From Arthrobacter frigidicola (GTDB taxonomy: Bacteria > Actinomycetota > Actinomycetes > Actinomycetales > Micrococcaceae): DNA of 64,000 nt. The stretch is taken from the NCBI GenBank assembly GCA_003602285.1, contig QZVU01000003.1:248001-312000 (forward strand). Direction: 5' to 3'. The position numbers and the translations under genes are program-made. The notes beneath the pieces were generated by a model, which worked only from the letters and a program-made list of their open reading frames with translations, had not been told where the DNA came from and did no database searches. Positions 53,311 through 61,378 of this stretch are shown here, in pieces (the first letter of the stretch is position 1; the number at the start of each line of letters is the position of its first letter).

Positions 53311-54291
53311 CGCCGCCCCTCCCCGGTCAAAGGCGGCGAGGTCTCCGGTGGCCCCGGCCCGGACGGCGCGCCGGCCGAGGATCAGGGTGTAGGCCCAGTA
53401 CGCGGCGAGGACGAGGAGACCGATGCCCAGGCGCGCCCAGTGCGGCAGCCCGCTGGGGGTGACGAAGCCCTCGACGAGGCCCGAGACGAACAGGACGAGG
53501 ACGAGTCCGAGGGCGACCGTGATCAGGGACCGCCCCTCCTCGGACAGCGCTGCGGCCCGGGTCCGCCGTCCCGGCGACACCCAGGCCCAGAAGATCCTCA
53601 GGCCCGCGGCCGTGGCGATGAAGATGGCCGTCACCTCCATGAACCCGTGGGGAAGGATGTAGAGGAAGAACACGTCGAGTTTGTCGAAGGCGGCCATCAT
53701 CCCGCCGGCGAGACCGATGGACTGTGCGTTCTGGTAGAGGATGAACGGCGGCCAGATTCCGGTGACCCCGAAGGCGACCGCCTGGAGGACGATCCAGGCG
53801 TTGTTGGTCCACACCAGACCGGCGAAGGACGCCGCCGGGTTCTCCGAGTAGTAGTCGATGAAGTCCTCCTCGACGTACCGGCGCAGGTCCTCGTCCGTTC
53901 CAAGGGCCGCGATCACGCCCGGCGTGTTCACCACCCACGCCCCGTACGCCCAGGCGACGGCGGTGAACAGCACCCCCACGACGACGGTGAGCCAGCGCAC
54001 GCGGTAGAACGCGGCGGGGAGCGAGACGACGAAGAACAGCGCGATGTCTTCGAGGAAGTGGGAGCGGGCGCCGCTGAAGCGGGTCCGCGCCCGCGACAGG
54101 CGCATGGACAGGGCGCCCGACAGTTCCCCCTCGGGGGCGATGGAACGGATCATCGACAGGTGGGTCGACACGCGCTGGTAGAGGACCAGCAGTTCGTCCG
54201 CCTCCGCGCCGGTGAGGCTGCGGCGCCGCACCAGCTCATCGAGCCGCTCCCAGTCGGGGCGGTGCACTGCACTGAAGGCGTCGACGTCCAT
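53299..54291 (-). CDS. SpoIIM-like (DUF95) membrane protein
   Basis: 330-aa integral membrane protein of the stage II sporulation M family, common in non-sporulating actinobacteria. A soluble N-terminal 80 residues (DELVRRRSLTGAEADELLVL) is followed by several helices (FLEDIALFFVVSLPAAFY, VVVGVLFTAVAWAYGAWVV, and more), with GLVWTNNAWIVLQAVAFGVT and LPHGFMEVTAIFIATAAGLR as typical motifs. ATG 54291 is preceded by GGTGGG and is preferred over starts at 54303 and 54312. It is divergent from the RDD gene 74 bases away; the pair is often found together. Role unknown. Confidence 0.87.
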   Translation of the reverse strand: MDVDAFSAVHRPDWERLDELVRRRSLTGAEADELLVLYQRVSTHLSMIRSIAPEGELSGALSMRLSRARTRFSGARSHFLEDIALFFVVSLPAAFYRVRWLTVVVGVLFTAVAWAYGAWVVNTPGVIAALGTDEDLRRYVEEDFIDYYSENPAASFAGLVWTNNAWIVLQAVAFGVTGIWPPFILYQNAQSIGLAGGMMAAFDKLDVFFLYILPHGFMEVTAIFIATAAGLRIFWAWVSPGRRTRAAALSEEGRSLITVALGLVLVLFVSGLVEGFVTPSGLPHWARLGIGLLVLAAYWAYTLILGRRAVRAGATGDLAAFDRGGAARTA

Positions 54292-54365
54292 GATGCCCAC
54301 CATATAGCGCACGGTGGAGGATAGGGTGGAGCCCGGACAGCCGGTGATGCGAAGGGGGAACGTCA

Positions 54366-55169
54366 GTGGATTCAGTGGTGACCGGCGAGGCCGTGGTCCT
54401 CGAACTGCGCTCGGCCGGCTTCGCGGCCCGCGCCCTCAGTTCAATCATCGACACTGTCGCCCAGATCGTGGTGTTCCTCGGCATCATCTTCCTGGTGGGG
54501 AGCACCCTCGACGGGATCCTGGACCCGGCGCTGACCCGGGCCCTGACGCTGGTGCTGGTCCTCCTGGTGTTCCTGATCCTGCCGGTCACCATCGAAACCC
54601 TCACCCGCGGCAAGTCCCTGGGCCGGGTGATGCTCGGGCTGCGGATCGTGCGCGACGACGGCGGCGCCATCCGGTTCCGGCATGCGTTCATCCGCGGCAT
54701 GCTCGCTGTGTTCGAGATCTACATGCTGGTCGGCTCGCTCGCCTTCGTCGTGGCGCTGTTCAATGAGCGCTCGAAGCGGCTTGGAGACCTGCTGGCCGGG
54801 ACGTACGCGCTGCGCGAGCGGCTGGTCGTGAAGCCGCGTGCGGTGCCCGAGGTGCCGCAGCACCTCCAGGCCTGGGCGGCGACCGCTGATATCGGGCGGC
54901 TTCCCGATCCGCTGGCCCGCCGGGTCTCCCAGTTCCTGGCGCAGGCACCCCGCCTCACCCCGCAGTCCCGGGGGGCCCTCGCCATCGAGCTGGCCCGAGA
55001 GGTCGGCTCTGCCGTCGCGCCGGCCCCGCCGCAGGGCACCCACCCCGAGGACTTCCTGGCCGCGGTGGCCGCCACCCGCCGCGGGCGGGACTATTCCCGC
55101 CTGCTCCGCCAGAAGGAGGCCGTCGGCTCGACGGCCGAACGGCTGCACCGGCTTCCCTTCAGCCGGTAG
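54366..55169 (+). CDS. RDD family membrane protein
   Basis: 267 aa. The RDD domain (about 10-160) has RSAGFAARALSSIIDTVAQI, with the Arg/Asp signature residues, and RGKSLGRVMLGLRIVRDDGG, with three hydrophobic helices. A soluble C-terminal 110 residues follows, Ala/Arg/Pro-rich. GTG 54366 is preceded by AAGGGGGAA at good spacing. It is divergent from the SpoIIM-like gene. Transport is proposed for some RDD proteins but not established here. Confidence 0.9.
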   Translation: MDSVVTGEAVVLELRSAGFAARALSSIIDTVAQIVVFLGIIFLVGSTLDGILDPALTRALTLVLVLLVFLILPVTIETLTRGKSLGRVMLGLRIVRDDGGAIRFRHAFIRGMLAVFEIYMLVGSLAFVVALFNERSKRLGDLLAGTYALRERLVVKPRAVPEVPQHLQAWAATADIGRLPDPLARRVSQFLAQAPRLTPQSRGALAIELAREVGSAVAPAPPQGTHPEDFLAAVAATRRGRDYSRLLRQKEAVGSTAERLHRLPFSR

Positions 55170-55196
55170 CCGGCCGGCCCGCGGGATGGACCGGTG

Positions 55197-56477
55197 CTAC
55201 TGCCGGGTCCCGTTCACGTAGTCCTCCCAGGACAGGTTCCAGTCACCGAAACCGTCGTGGACGTACATCGGGCCGTAGTTCGTGTTGAGGATCCGCACCA
55301 CGTCCCCGGGGCCGAAGTTGTCGTAGAAGTACTTCGCCCCTTCCGGGGACATTCCGACGCAGCCGTGGGAGACATTGATCGAGCCGAGGGCCACCTGAGC
55401 GGCGGGCAGCGCCTCGTGGACGAAGGCGCCGCCGTTGCTCAGCCGGCTGGCGTGCTTGACCACCGTGGGCGGGTAGTAGGCTTCGTCGCCGGGCTTGAGC
55501 CCGATGGACTCCGCAGTGAACTTCGTCGACTCGTACTTCTCCATCACCACGTGGTAGCCCACGGTGGAGGGCCACTCCGGGGTGCCGAGGGTGACCGGGA
55601 AGGTGCGCTGCAGCTTCCCGCCGATGTAGACGTTCATGGTCTTGGTCTTGTCATCGACGACCGCGAGGCGCGTGTCGTGGGTGTTCACGGTGAACGTCCG
55701 GTCGAAGTTTCCGATCATGGCGTTGCCGAAGTCGACGCCGAAGAGTTTCATGTCCACGGTGATGGTGCTGTTGGGTGCCCAGAACTCCTGGGGCCGGTAG
55801 CGCACCTTGGTGTCGTTGAGCCAGTAGAACGCGCCGGGCTGCCCGCTGGTGCTCGTGACCTTGATGGCCTTTTCGACCGCGTCCTTGTTCACCACGGGCT
55901 CGCTGAAGTTGATCTCCAGCGGCTGGCCGGTGCCCACGGTGGTTCCGTCGAGCGGGTACAGGGCGGCGTCGGCCTCGTTGGCCGGTTCGACGGTGGAGAA
56001 GGTCTGCTCGCGGGTCGTCGTGCCCCCTGATGCGTCGCTCACCGTATAGGTGAAGGCGTACTGGGTGTTGAACGCCAGCCGCTCCCCCGCGGTCCACTTG
56101 GTGCCGTCCGCCGAGAGGGTACCGCCGACCGGGGCGCCGCCGGTGACCGGCTCCAGGGTGACGTCGGAAATCCTGCCGTTGCGTGCGCTGACCTCGGCCA
56201 CGGTCACCGGGTTGACGGCGGCTGCGCCGTCGGCCGGAACCGCGTTCACCGTGACGTCCCGCGCCGGGGGCGCGGTGGTCGGCGCGGGCGCGGTGGGGGT
56301 GGAGCTCGGGCGGGCAGGCGCGGACGGACCCTGCCCGGCCTCGCTGGGGGAACCGTCCCAGGGCGAGGCGACCGCCAGTCCGATCCCCCCGCCGACGACG
56401 AGGAGACCGGCGACGGCGATCGCCACGACCTTCCCTGCGCGCCGACCCGATCCGCCCTGCCCAGCTGACTGCGTCAT
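55197..56477 (-). CDS. L,D-transpeptidase (LdtMt2-like) with Ig-like domains
   Basis: Extracytoplasmic enzyme making 3-3 peptidoglycan crosslinks. The 426 aa have a short basic N-terminus, a hydrophobic anchor (about 17-36, VVAIAVAGLLVVGGGIGLAV), a Pro/Ser/Thr/Ala linker, two beta Ig-like domains (about 70-290) and a YkuD catalytic domain with the active Cys in SINVSHGCVGMSPEGAKYF and an upstream His in GAFVHEALPA. The C-terminal YGPMYVHDGFGDWNLSWEDY also matches actinobacterial Ldt proteins. Such enzymes use carbapenem-sensitive Cys chemistry. Monocistronic. Confidence 0.93.
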   Translation of the reverse strand: MTQSAGQGGSGRRAGKVVAIAVAGLLVVGGGIGLAVASPWDGSPSEAGQGPSAPARPSSTPTAPAPTTAPPARDVTVNAVPADGAAAVNPVTVAEVSARNGRISDVTLEPVTGGAPVGGTLSADGTKWTAGERLAFNTQYAFTYTVSDASGGTTTREQTFSTVEPANEADAALYPLDGTTVGTGQPLEINFSEPVVNKDAVEKAIKVTSTSGQPGAFYWLNDTKVRYRPQEFWAPNSTITVDMKLFGVDFGNAMIGNFDRTFTVNTHDTRLAVVDDKTKTMNVYIGGKLQRTFPVTLGTPEWPSTVGYHVVMEKYESTKFTAESIGLKPGDEAYYPPTVVKHASRLSNGGAFVHEALPAAQVALGSINVSHGCVGMSPEGAKYFYDNFGPGDVVRILNTNYGPMYVHDGFGDWNLSWEDYVNGTRQ

Positions 56478-56589
56478 ACGCCCAACCCGTTCCTCGAAGA
56501 ATGCTGCCGAAGTGCGATTTTACGCGCCGGGACCCGCCGCGCCGTGCAGGAACGGTTACGAACCGCCAACGATCGGCGTGGCGGCAGCC

Positions 56590-58089
56590 TCAGTACCGGT
56601 ACTGGTCGGTCTTGTACGGGCCGGCAGCGTCGAGGTCGAGGTATTCGGCCTGCGCCTTCGTCAGTTCCGTCAGCTCGACACCCAGGGCGCCGAGGTGGAG
56701 CCGGGCGACCTTCTCGTCGAGGATCTTCGGCAGCACGTAGACCTGCTTGTCGTAGACCGGTGAGCCCTCGGTGTCGGAAAGCTCCCACTTGGTGAACAGT
56801 TCGATCTGCGCGATGGTCTGGTTGGCGAAGGAGTTGCTCATGACGAAGGACGGGTGGCCCGTGGCGTTGCCGAGGTTCAGCAGGCGCCCTTCGGAGAGCA
56901 TAATGATCGAGTGCGCCCCGGTGCCTGCGGCGGCGTCCTCCGGGAAGACCCACTCGTGAACCTGGGGCTTGATCTCGATCCGGGTGATCCCGGGAACCTT
57001 CGCGAGGCCCGCGATGTCGATCTCGTTGTCGAAGTGGCCGATGTTCCCGACGATGGCCTGGTGCTTCATGCCCGCCATGTGGGAGGCCATGATGACGTCC
57101 TTGTTGCCGGTGGTGGTGATGAAGATGTCGCCCTGGGCCAGCACGGATTCCAGCTTGGCCACCTGGTAGCCGTCCATGGCGGCCTGCAGCGCGCAGATCG
57201 GGTCGATCTCGGTGACGATCACGCGCGCTCCCTGGCCGCGCAGGGCCTCGGCTGCGCCCTTGCCGACGTCGCCGTATCCGCACACGACGGCGACCTTGCC
57301 GCCGATGAGGACGTCGGTGGCGCGGTTGAGTCCGTCGGGCAGCGAGTGCCGGATGCCGTACTTGTTGTCGAACTTCGACTTTGTCACGGAGTCGTTGACG
57401 TTGATGGCCGGGAACAACAGCTTGCCCTGTGCCGCCAGCTGGTACAGGCGGTGCACGCCGGTCGTGGTCTCCTCGGTGACGCCCTTGATACCTGCGGCAA
57501 TCGCGGTCCACTTCCCGGGCTCGGTGTCGATGGTGCTGCGCAGCACGTCGAGGAACACGGTGTACTCGTGGGAGTAGTCGACGTCGTTTTCGGCCGGGTT
57601 CGCGGGGACGGCGCCGGCGGCTTCGAACTCGGCGCCCTTGTGCACGAGCATGGTGGCGTCGCCGCCGTCGTCGAGGATCATGTTCGGCCCGAGGCCCTCG
57701 GTCGAACCGGGCCAGGTGAGGATCTGGGCCGCGGTCCACCAGTATTCCTCGAGGGTCTCGTTCTTCCAGGCGAACACGGGCACGCCGGCCGGCTCGTTCA
57801 CTGTGCCTGCGCCGACGACGACGGCGGCCGCCGCCTCGTCCTGGGTGGAGAAGATGTTGCATGAGGCCCAGCGCACCTCCGCGCCGAGCGCGGTGAGGGT
57901 CTCGATGAGAACGGCCGTCTGCACCGTCATGTGCAGGGAGCCGGCGATGCGCGCCCCCTTGAGCGGCTGAGAATCGGCGTACTCGCGGCGCAGCGCCATC
58001 AGCCCGGGCATCTCGTGTTCGGCCAGGCGGATCTGGTGCCGGCCGGCCTCGGCGAGGGAGATGTCGGCGATCTTGTAATCGAAGGTCAT
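56590..58089 (-). CDS. ahcY: Adenosylhomocysteinase
   Basis: Hydrolyses S-adenosylhomocysteine to adenosine and homocysteine, clearing the product of methyltransferases. The 499 aa include [40 protein letters not shown], the NAD-binding [21 protein letters not shown] (in two parts), [16 protein letters not shown], and the C-terminal KTDQYRY. Length fits the long bacterial form. ATG 58089 with GAGGAA upstream is preferred over 58101; the latter would overlap the Trm112-like gene, whose stop is at 58098-58100. Probably co-transcribed with that gene. Confidence 0.97.
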   Translation of the reverse strand: MTFDYKIADISLAEAGRHQIRLAEHEMPGLMALRREYADSQPLKGARIAGSLHMTVQTAVLIETLTALGAEVRWASCNIFSTQDEAAAAVVVGAGTVNEPAGVPVFAWKNETLEEYWWTAAQILTWPGSTEGLGPNMILDDGGDATMLVHKGAEFEAAGAVPANPAENDVDYSHEYTVFLDVLRSTIDTEPGKWTAIAAGIKGVTEETTTGVHRLYQLAAQGKLLFPAINVNDSVTKSKFDNKYGIRHSLPDGLNRATDVLIGGKVAVVCGYGDVGKGAAEALRGQGARVIVTEIDPICALQAAMDGYQVAKLESVLAQGDIFITTTGNKDVIMASHMAGMKHQAIVGNIGHFDNEIDIAGLAKVPGITRIEIKPQVHEWVFPEDAAAGTGAHSIIMLSEGRLLNLGNATGHPSFVMSNSFANQTIAQIELFTKWELSDTEGSPVYDKQVYVLPKILDEKVARLHLGALGVELTELTKAQAEYLDLDAAGPYKTDQYRY

Positions 58090-58097
58090 GGGGTTCC

Positions 58098-58307
58098 TCA
58101 TCGTGTGCCGGGATGGGCGGCATCGGATGCCGCTGTCTGTGCTTCGGAGGCAAGGAGCACCGGGATGCCTTCCTCAAGACGGTAGGTGCGCCGGAGCCCG
58201 TCGGGGCCGGACGCACCGGAGACCAGGACGCCGTCCTGCTCCACCAGCGCGGCTCCGGTGACCGGGCAGCGCATCACTTCGAGCAGCTGCTTGGACAGAT
58301 GTGCCAT
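58098..58307 (-). CDS. Trm112/UPF0434-like small protein
   Basis: 69 aa with the Trm112 pattern [20 protein letters not shown] and [16 protein letters not shown]. Only one Cys is present, so a full zinc site is unlikely, as in many bacterial members. Trm112 proteins stabilise methyltransferases; standing just upstream of ahcY, which removes the SAH product, fits that theme. Its stop lies just before the ahcY start. Confidence 0.85.
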   Translation of the reverse strand: MAHLSKQLLEVMRCPVTGAALVEQDGVLVSGASGPDGLRRTYRLEEGIPVLLASEAQTAASDAAHPGTR

Positions 58308-58393
58308 GGACGGAAGCTTTCTGGAGAGGGGTGGAGGCCTTCCTCCAGCCTACCGCCGGGCCGGTGGAGGCGGGAAACCCTCAGGAGGTGCGC

Positions 58394-58777
58394 CTATTCC
58401 TTGAGGATGCGCAGGTGTCCGCGGCGCGGTCCGGTGCCCTCGGCGGGCGGCTCGATGGGGGTCCTGCTCGAGCGCTGGGAGACCTGCCCCGGCTCGGGGG
58501 CGCGGTCGACGCCGGCCTCGCGGACTGCGTCGGCCAGGGCGAGCAGGTCGTCGGGGTTCGGCCCGGGGGGTGTGGAGGGAAGCATCAGGTGGACCACTTC
58601 CCAGCCGCGGGGCACCGTCAGGGTTTCGGCGTGCTGGGCGCACAGGTCGTAGCAGTGCGGCTCCGCATAGGTCGCCAGCGGCCCGAGCACGGCCGTCGAG
58701 TCGGCATAGACATAGGTGAGCGTGGCGAAGGCAGGGCGCTGGCACGCGGAACGAGAGCATGTTCGGAGGGATCCCAC
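58394..58777 (-). CDS. DUF3499 family protein
   Basis: 127-aa actinobacterial protein: LRTCSRSACQRPAFATLTYV followed by STAVLGPLATYAEPHCYDLC, with two Cys pairs (C-x4-C and C-x3-C) suggesting a small metal-binding fold; the C-terminal 40 residues are polar and variable. The family normally starts (M/V)GSLR or similar, so GTG 58777 is chosen over TTG 58786. Its upstream sequence TAGGCT lies eight bases before the GTG. It is divergent from the zincin-like gene at 58880, a conserved actinobacterial arrangement. Function unknown. Confidence 0.86.
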   Translation of the reverse strand: MGSLRTCSRSACQRPAFATLTYVYADSTAVLGPLATYAEPHCYDLCAQHAETLTVPRGWEVVHLMLPSTPPGPNPDDLLALADAVREAGVDRAPEPGQVSQRSSRTPIEPPAEGTGPRRGHLRILKE

Positions 58778-58867
58778 GATCGGCAAGCCTACCCGCTGCC
58801 TGGGTCAAACTCCGGAAGCACCGCCGCGGCGGGAACCCGGATGGATGCATCGATGGTGCGATGGGCA

Positions 58868-58873
58868 TACAGT
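58868..58873 (+). promoter_or_regulatory. Candidate -10 box for the leaderless zincin-like gene
   Basis: TACAGT ends six bases before ATG 58880 in the 102-base divergent gap with the DUF3499 gene; no ribosome binding site is visible. Confidence 0.4.
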
Positions 58874-58879
58874 TCTACC

Positions 58880-59374
58880 ATGCGGGATGCTTCAACATTT
58901 TCGGTTAACCTCTCCGGCGCCGAGGCGGCGGGGCCCCGTGGGGGCCGATCCTATTTCGAGCGCCGCAGAAACCGGCGTGGCAGGGGCCTTCGAGGGGACT
59001 TGATCGGGTCGCATCTGCCGGGCTTCCGGACGCGGGCGGAGCGGTTCGACGACTGGGTGATGGAATCGGCCCAGCGCCTCGAGCGGCTCTGGGGCGAGCG
59101 GATCCAGGACCTTCAGATCATCGTCCAGGAGATCCCCGACGGGCTCGAGGACATGACCCGGGAGAAGATACGGGACCTGCTCGGCTCCGCGACCCCGGCC
59201 GCGCCGGGCCGCCCGGCGGCGATCACCGTGTACCGCCACCCGGTGGAGACGGCGGCCAAGGGCGTGATGCCGGTCAACGAGCTGGTCCACGATGTCGTCG
59301 TCGAGCAGGCCGCTGAGCTGCTCGGCATGGCCCCGGAGGCCGTTGACCCGGCCTACGGGCGCTCCCAGGCCTGA
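58880..59374 (+). CDS. Zincin-like metallopeptidase family protein, degenerate active site
   Basis: 164 aa of the small zincin-like metallopeptidase family (about 115-130 residues plus a basic N-terminus here: RRRNRRGRGLRG). The typical ERLWGERIQDLQIIVQEIPD and ITVYRHPVE motifs are present, but the place where the HExxH zinc motif is expected reads NELVHDVVVEQAAELLGM, so the catalytic Glu and second His are not in position. It may be a non-catalytic member; this variant appears to be common in actinobacteria. Leaderless start likely. Confidence 0.8.
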   Translation: MRDASTFSVNLSGAEAAGPRGGRSYFERRRNRRGRGLRGDLIGSHLPGFRTRAERFDDWVMESAQRLERLWGERIQDLQIIVQEIPDGLEDMTREKIRDLLGSATPAAPGRPAAITVYRHPVETAAKGVMPVNELVHDVVVEQAAELLGMAPEAVDPAYGRSQA

Positions 59375-59434
59375 CCGGCCGCGCTTACCCGCGCCGGCTG
59401 CCGGCCCGCCGCCCGGCAACGGCCGCAGCGGCGG

Positions 59435-59476
59435 GGTTGATCAGGCGGGGTTGATCAGGCGAGGTTGATCAGGCGA
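59435..59476. repeat. Three tandem 14-nt units after the DUF5719 gene
   Basis: GGTTGATCAGGCGG (59435-59448), GGTTGATCAGGCGA (59449-59462) and GGTTGATCAGGCGA (59463-59476), ending just before the DUF5719 stop. Each unit contains TGATCA, so every copy carries a stop in either direction. Confidence 0.85.
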
Positions 59477-59479
59477 GGT

Positions 59480-61378
59480 TCAGTACCCGAGGATGACCGG
59501 GATGCTCTCGCGTCCGGTGGCTCCCGGGGGCACTGCGCTCACCGAGATGCCGGCGGCACCGGAGAGGGTGTTGACCTGGGCGCCGTACACGGGATCCCCC
59601 GTGGCGCTGATGACCGCCGCGGCGGCACCCTTCATCAGTTCAGACGCAGGAACGGCCATGGAGGTGCCGCCGGCGAGGTTGAAGATTTTCGGGGTGCCCA
59701 GGGTCCCGTCGGCCCGGATACCGGTCACGCTCACTTCCGAGCGGCCGGACGGCGAACCGAAGACCAACGAGGCATCCGTGCCGTCGGCGAAGACGACACT
59801 CGAATCTCCGCCGATCCGCGCCGCGGCAACAGCGAGTCCCTGATCGACGGGTTTGCCCGGGCCCGTCCCCCGGCTGACCCGCACGGCCGTCGAGACCGGA
59901 ACATCGGCGCTGACGGCGACGGTGTAGTTCCCCTCGGGCAGTTCATCGAGCGGCAGCGTCGTCAGCGCTCCCGCCCGGGCCGTGACGACTCCCCCGCCGT
60001 CGAGGGCCCGCTCTCCGTCGGGACCGAGGACCACCACGTCGAGGACGGCGTCGCTGGTTCCGGGGACCAGCACCTGCAGGGCCGGGGAGGCCCCTTCGTA
60101 CCCCTTCTGCTCCCGGATGCGCCGCGAGGTGGCGGCGTCCTGGATGGACACCCCGGGAATGACCTGGGTGTCCGCGGGACCGGCGGTCGGCGTCAGCAGC
60201 TCCACCCCTCCGGGGGTGAGCCCCCGCAGCACGCTCTGCTGGATATAGGCGGCGACCCGGCCGCCGGTGCTGCGCACCCGCACCGCAAGCTGCTCCTGGT
60301 CGGCAGCGAGACCGCCAAGGACCAGCTGCCGAGTCTGGCCCGGCGGCACGAGCAGCCCGGTGCCGCCGGCGGGCTTCAGCGGTCCCTCGGCGCCGGTCAG
60401 TTCGAGGTCGACGGTCGCCGGGGTCGAGGTGGGGTTGGACAGGAGAAGCACCGAGGTTGAGCCGACGGTGGTGTCGGCGCCGAGGATCCACAGGTCGTTC
60501 GAGGGCGCCTGGCAGGGGGCGGCAGCGAGCCCGCGCAGGTCGCCGTCCCTGGCGGTGTAGCTGAACATGGCGCCGGCCACCGGAGTCTGGGCGCCGAGCG
60601 GTTCGGCCCGGAACACCGAGGCATCCTGAACGGCCGTACCGCCGGCCACTCCGGCAGTCCGGCTGGTGAGCCCGGTGGAGTCGCTGCTCGCCGGAGGGGC
60701 GGCCTCCGCACCCTCCGAGGGTCCCTTCGAGAGCACTGCCAGCGGGTCGCCGCCGCCGAGGGGGGAAAGGGCGCTGCCTGGAAGCGCTCCCGAGAGGTCT
60801 CCCAGCACCATGGCACTGACCAGGCTCTTGGCCGATTTGGAGACCGGGCTGAATTCCGGGTCGATGCCTCCGGCATCGGCTCCGAGCAGCCGGGGCGGTC
60901 CGGCGCAGACCGCCGTGTAGTCCCCAGCGGGCACGGCCGTCTCTACCAGGTCATAGCCGAGGGCGTCCGCCGCCGGGCGGGGAATCAGGGTGCCGGCGGC
61001 CAGCGCCGCCGTGGCTCCCAGCACCAGCACCGCGGCCGCGGCACCCTGCGGCCCCTGCAGTCCACGGCGGCGCGGGCCCTTGGTTGCCGTCGCGGCCGAC
61101 ACGGCCGACGCAGCGGAAGGTGCCGCACCGGGAGCGGGAGCCTGGACCGCAGCAGCGTCGGGGCCAGCGGGTTCCGACGCGCGCCGGGCGGCGCCCTCCT
61201 GGGACACTTCCTCCTGGGACGCTTCCTCCTGGGACCCTTCCTCCCGCTTTCCTCCCGCCTGAAAGGCTTCCTCCCGCGGAAGTTCCTGCGGCGGAAGTCC
61301 CTCGTGGGGTGCGGGCTGTCCGGGGCTCCCGCCCTCGGTGCGTCCGTTCCCGGTTCCCCTGTCGGTTCCGCCGCTCAT
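59480..61378 (-). CDS. DUF5719 family envelope protein
   Basis: 632 aa. A long polar N-terminus (1 to about 130: Glu/Gln/Pro-rich, with three SQEE-type units) precedes one hydrophobic helix (AAAVLVLGATAALAAGTLI), after which the protein is a Ser/Gly/Ala/Val-rich beta-type extracytoplasmic region, as in DUF5719 proteins. ATG 61378 overlaps the stop of the upstream glycosyltransferase (ATGA at 61375-61378), so an extension to 61642 through that gene is rejected. The gene pair GT2-DUF5719 is conserved in actinobacteria. Function unknown. Confidence 0.83.
   Translation of the reverse strand: MSGGTDRGTGNGRTEGGSPGQPAPHEGLPPQELPREEAFQAGGKREEGSQEEASQEEVSQEGAARRASEPAGPDAAAVQAPAPGAAPSAASAVSAATATKGPRRRGLQGPQGAAAAVLVLGATAALAAGTLIPRPAADALGYDLVETAVPAGDYTAVCAGPPRLLGADAGGIDPEFSPVSKSAKSLVSAMVLGDLSGALPGSALSPLGGGDPLAVLSKGPSEGAEAAPPASSDSTGLTSRTAGVAGGTAVQDASVFRAEPLGAQTPVAGAMFSYTARDGDLRGLAAAPCQAPSNDLWILGADTTVGSTSVLLLSNPTSTPATVDLELTGAEGPLKPAGGTGLLVPPGQTRQLVLGGLAADQEQLAVRVRSTGGRVAAYIQQSVLRGLTPGGVELLTPTAGPADTQVIPGVSIQDAATSRRIREQKGYEGASPALQVLVPGTSDAVLDVVVLGPDGERALDGGGVVTARAGALTTLPLDELPEGNYTVAVSADVPVSTAVRVSRGTGPGKPVDQGLAVAAARIGGDSSVVFADGTDASLVFGSPSGRSEVSVTGIRADGTLGTPKIFNLAGGTSMAVPASELMKGAAAAVISATGDPVYGAQVNTLSGAAGISVSAVPPGATGRESIPVILGY
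61196..61240. repeat. Three tandem 15-nt units in the DUF5719 gene
   Basis: Units of CTCCTGGGACNCTTC starting at 61196, 61211 and 61226, coding (A/V/G)SQEE-type pentapeptides. Confidence 0.8.
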
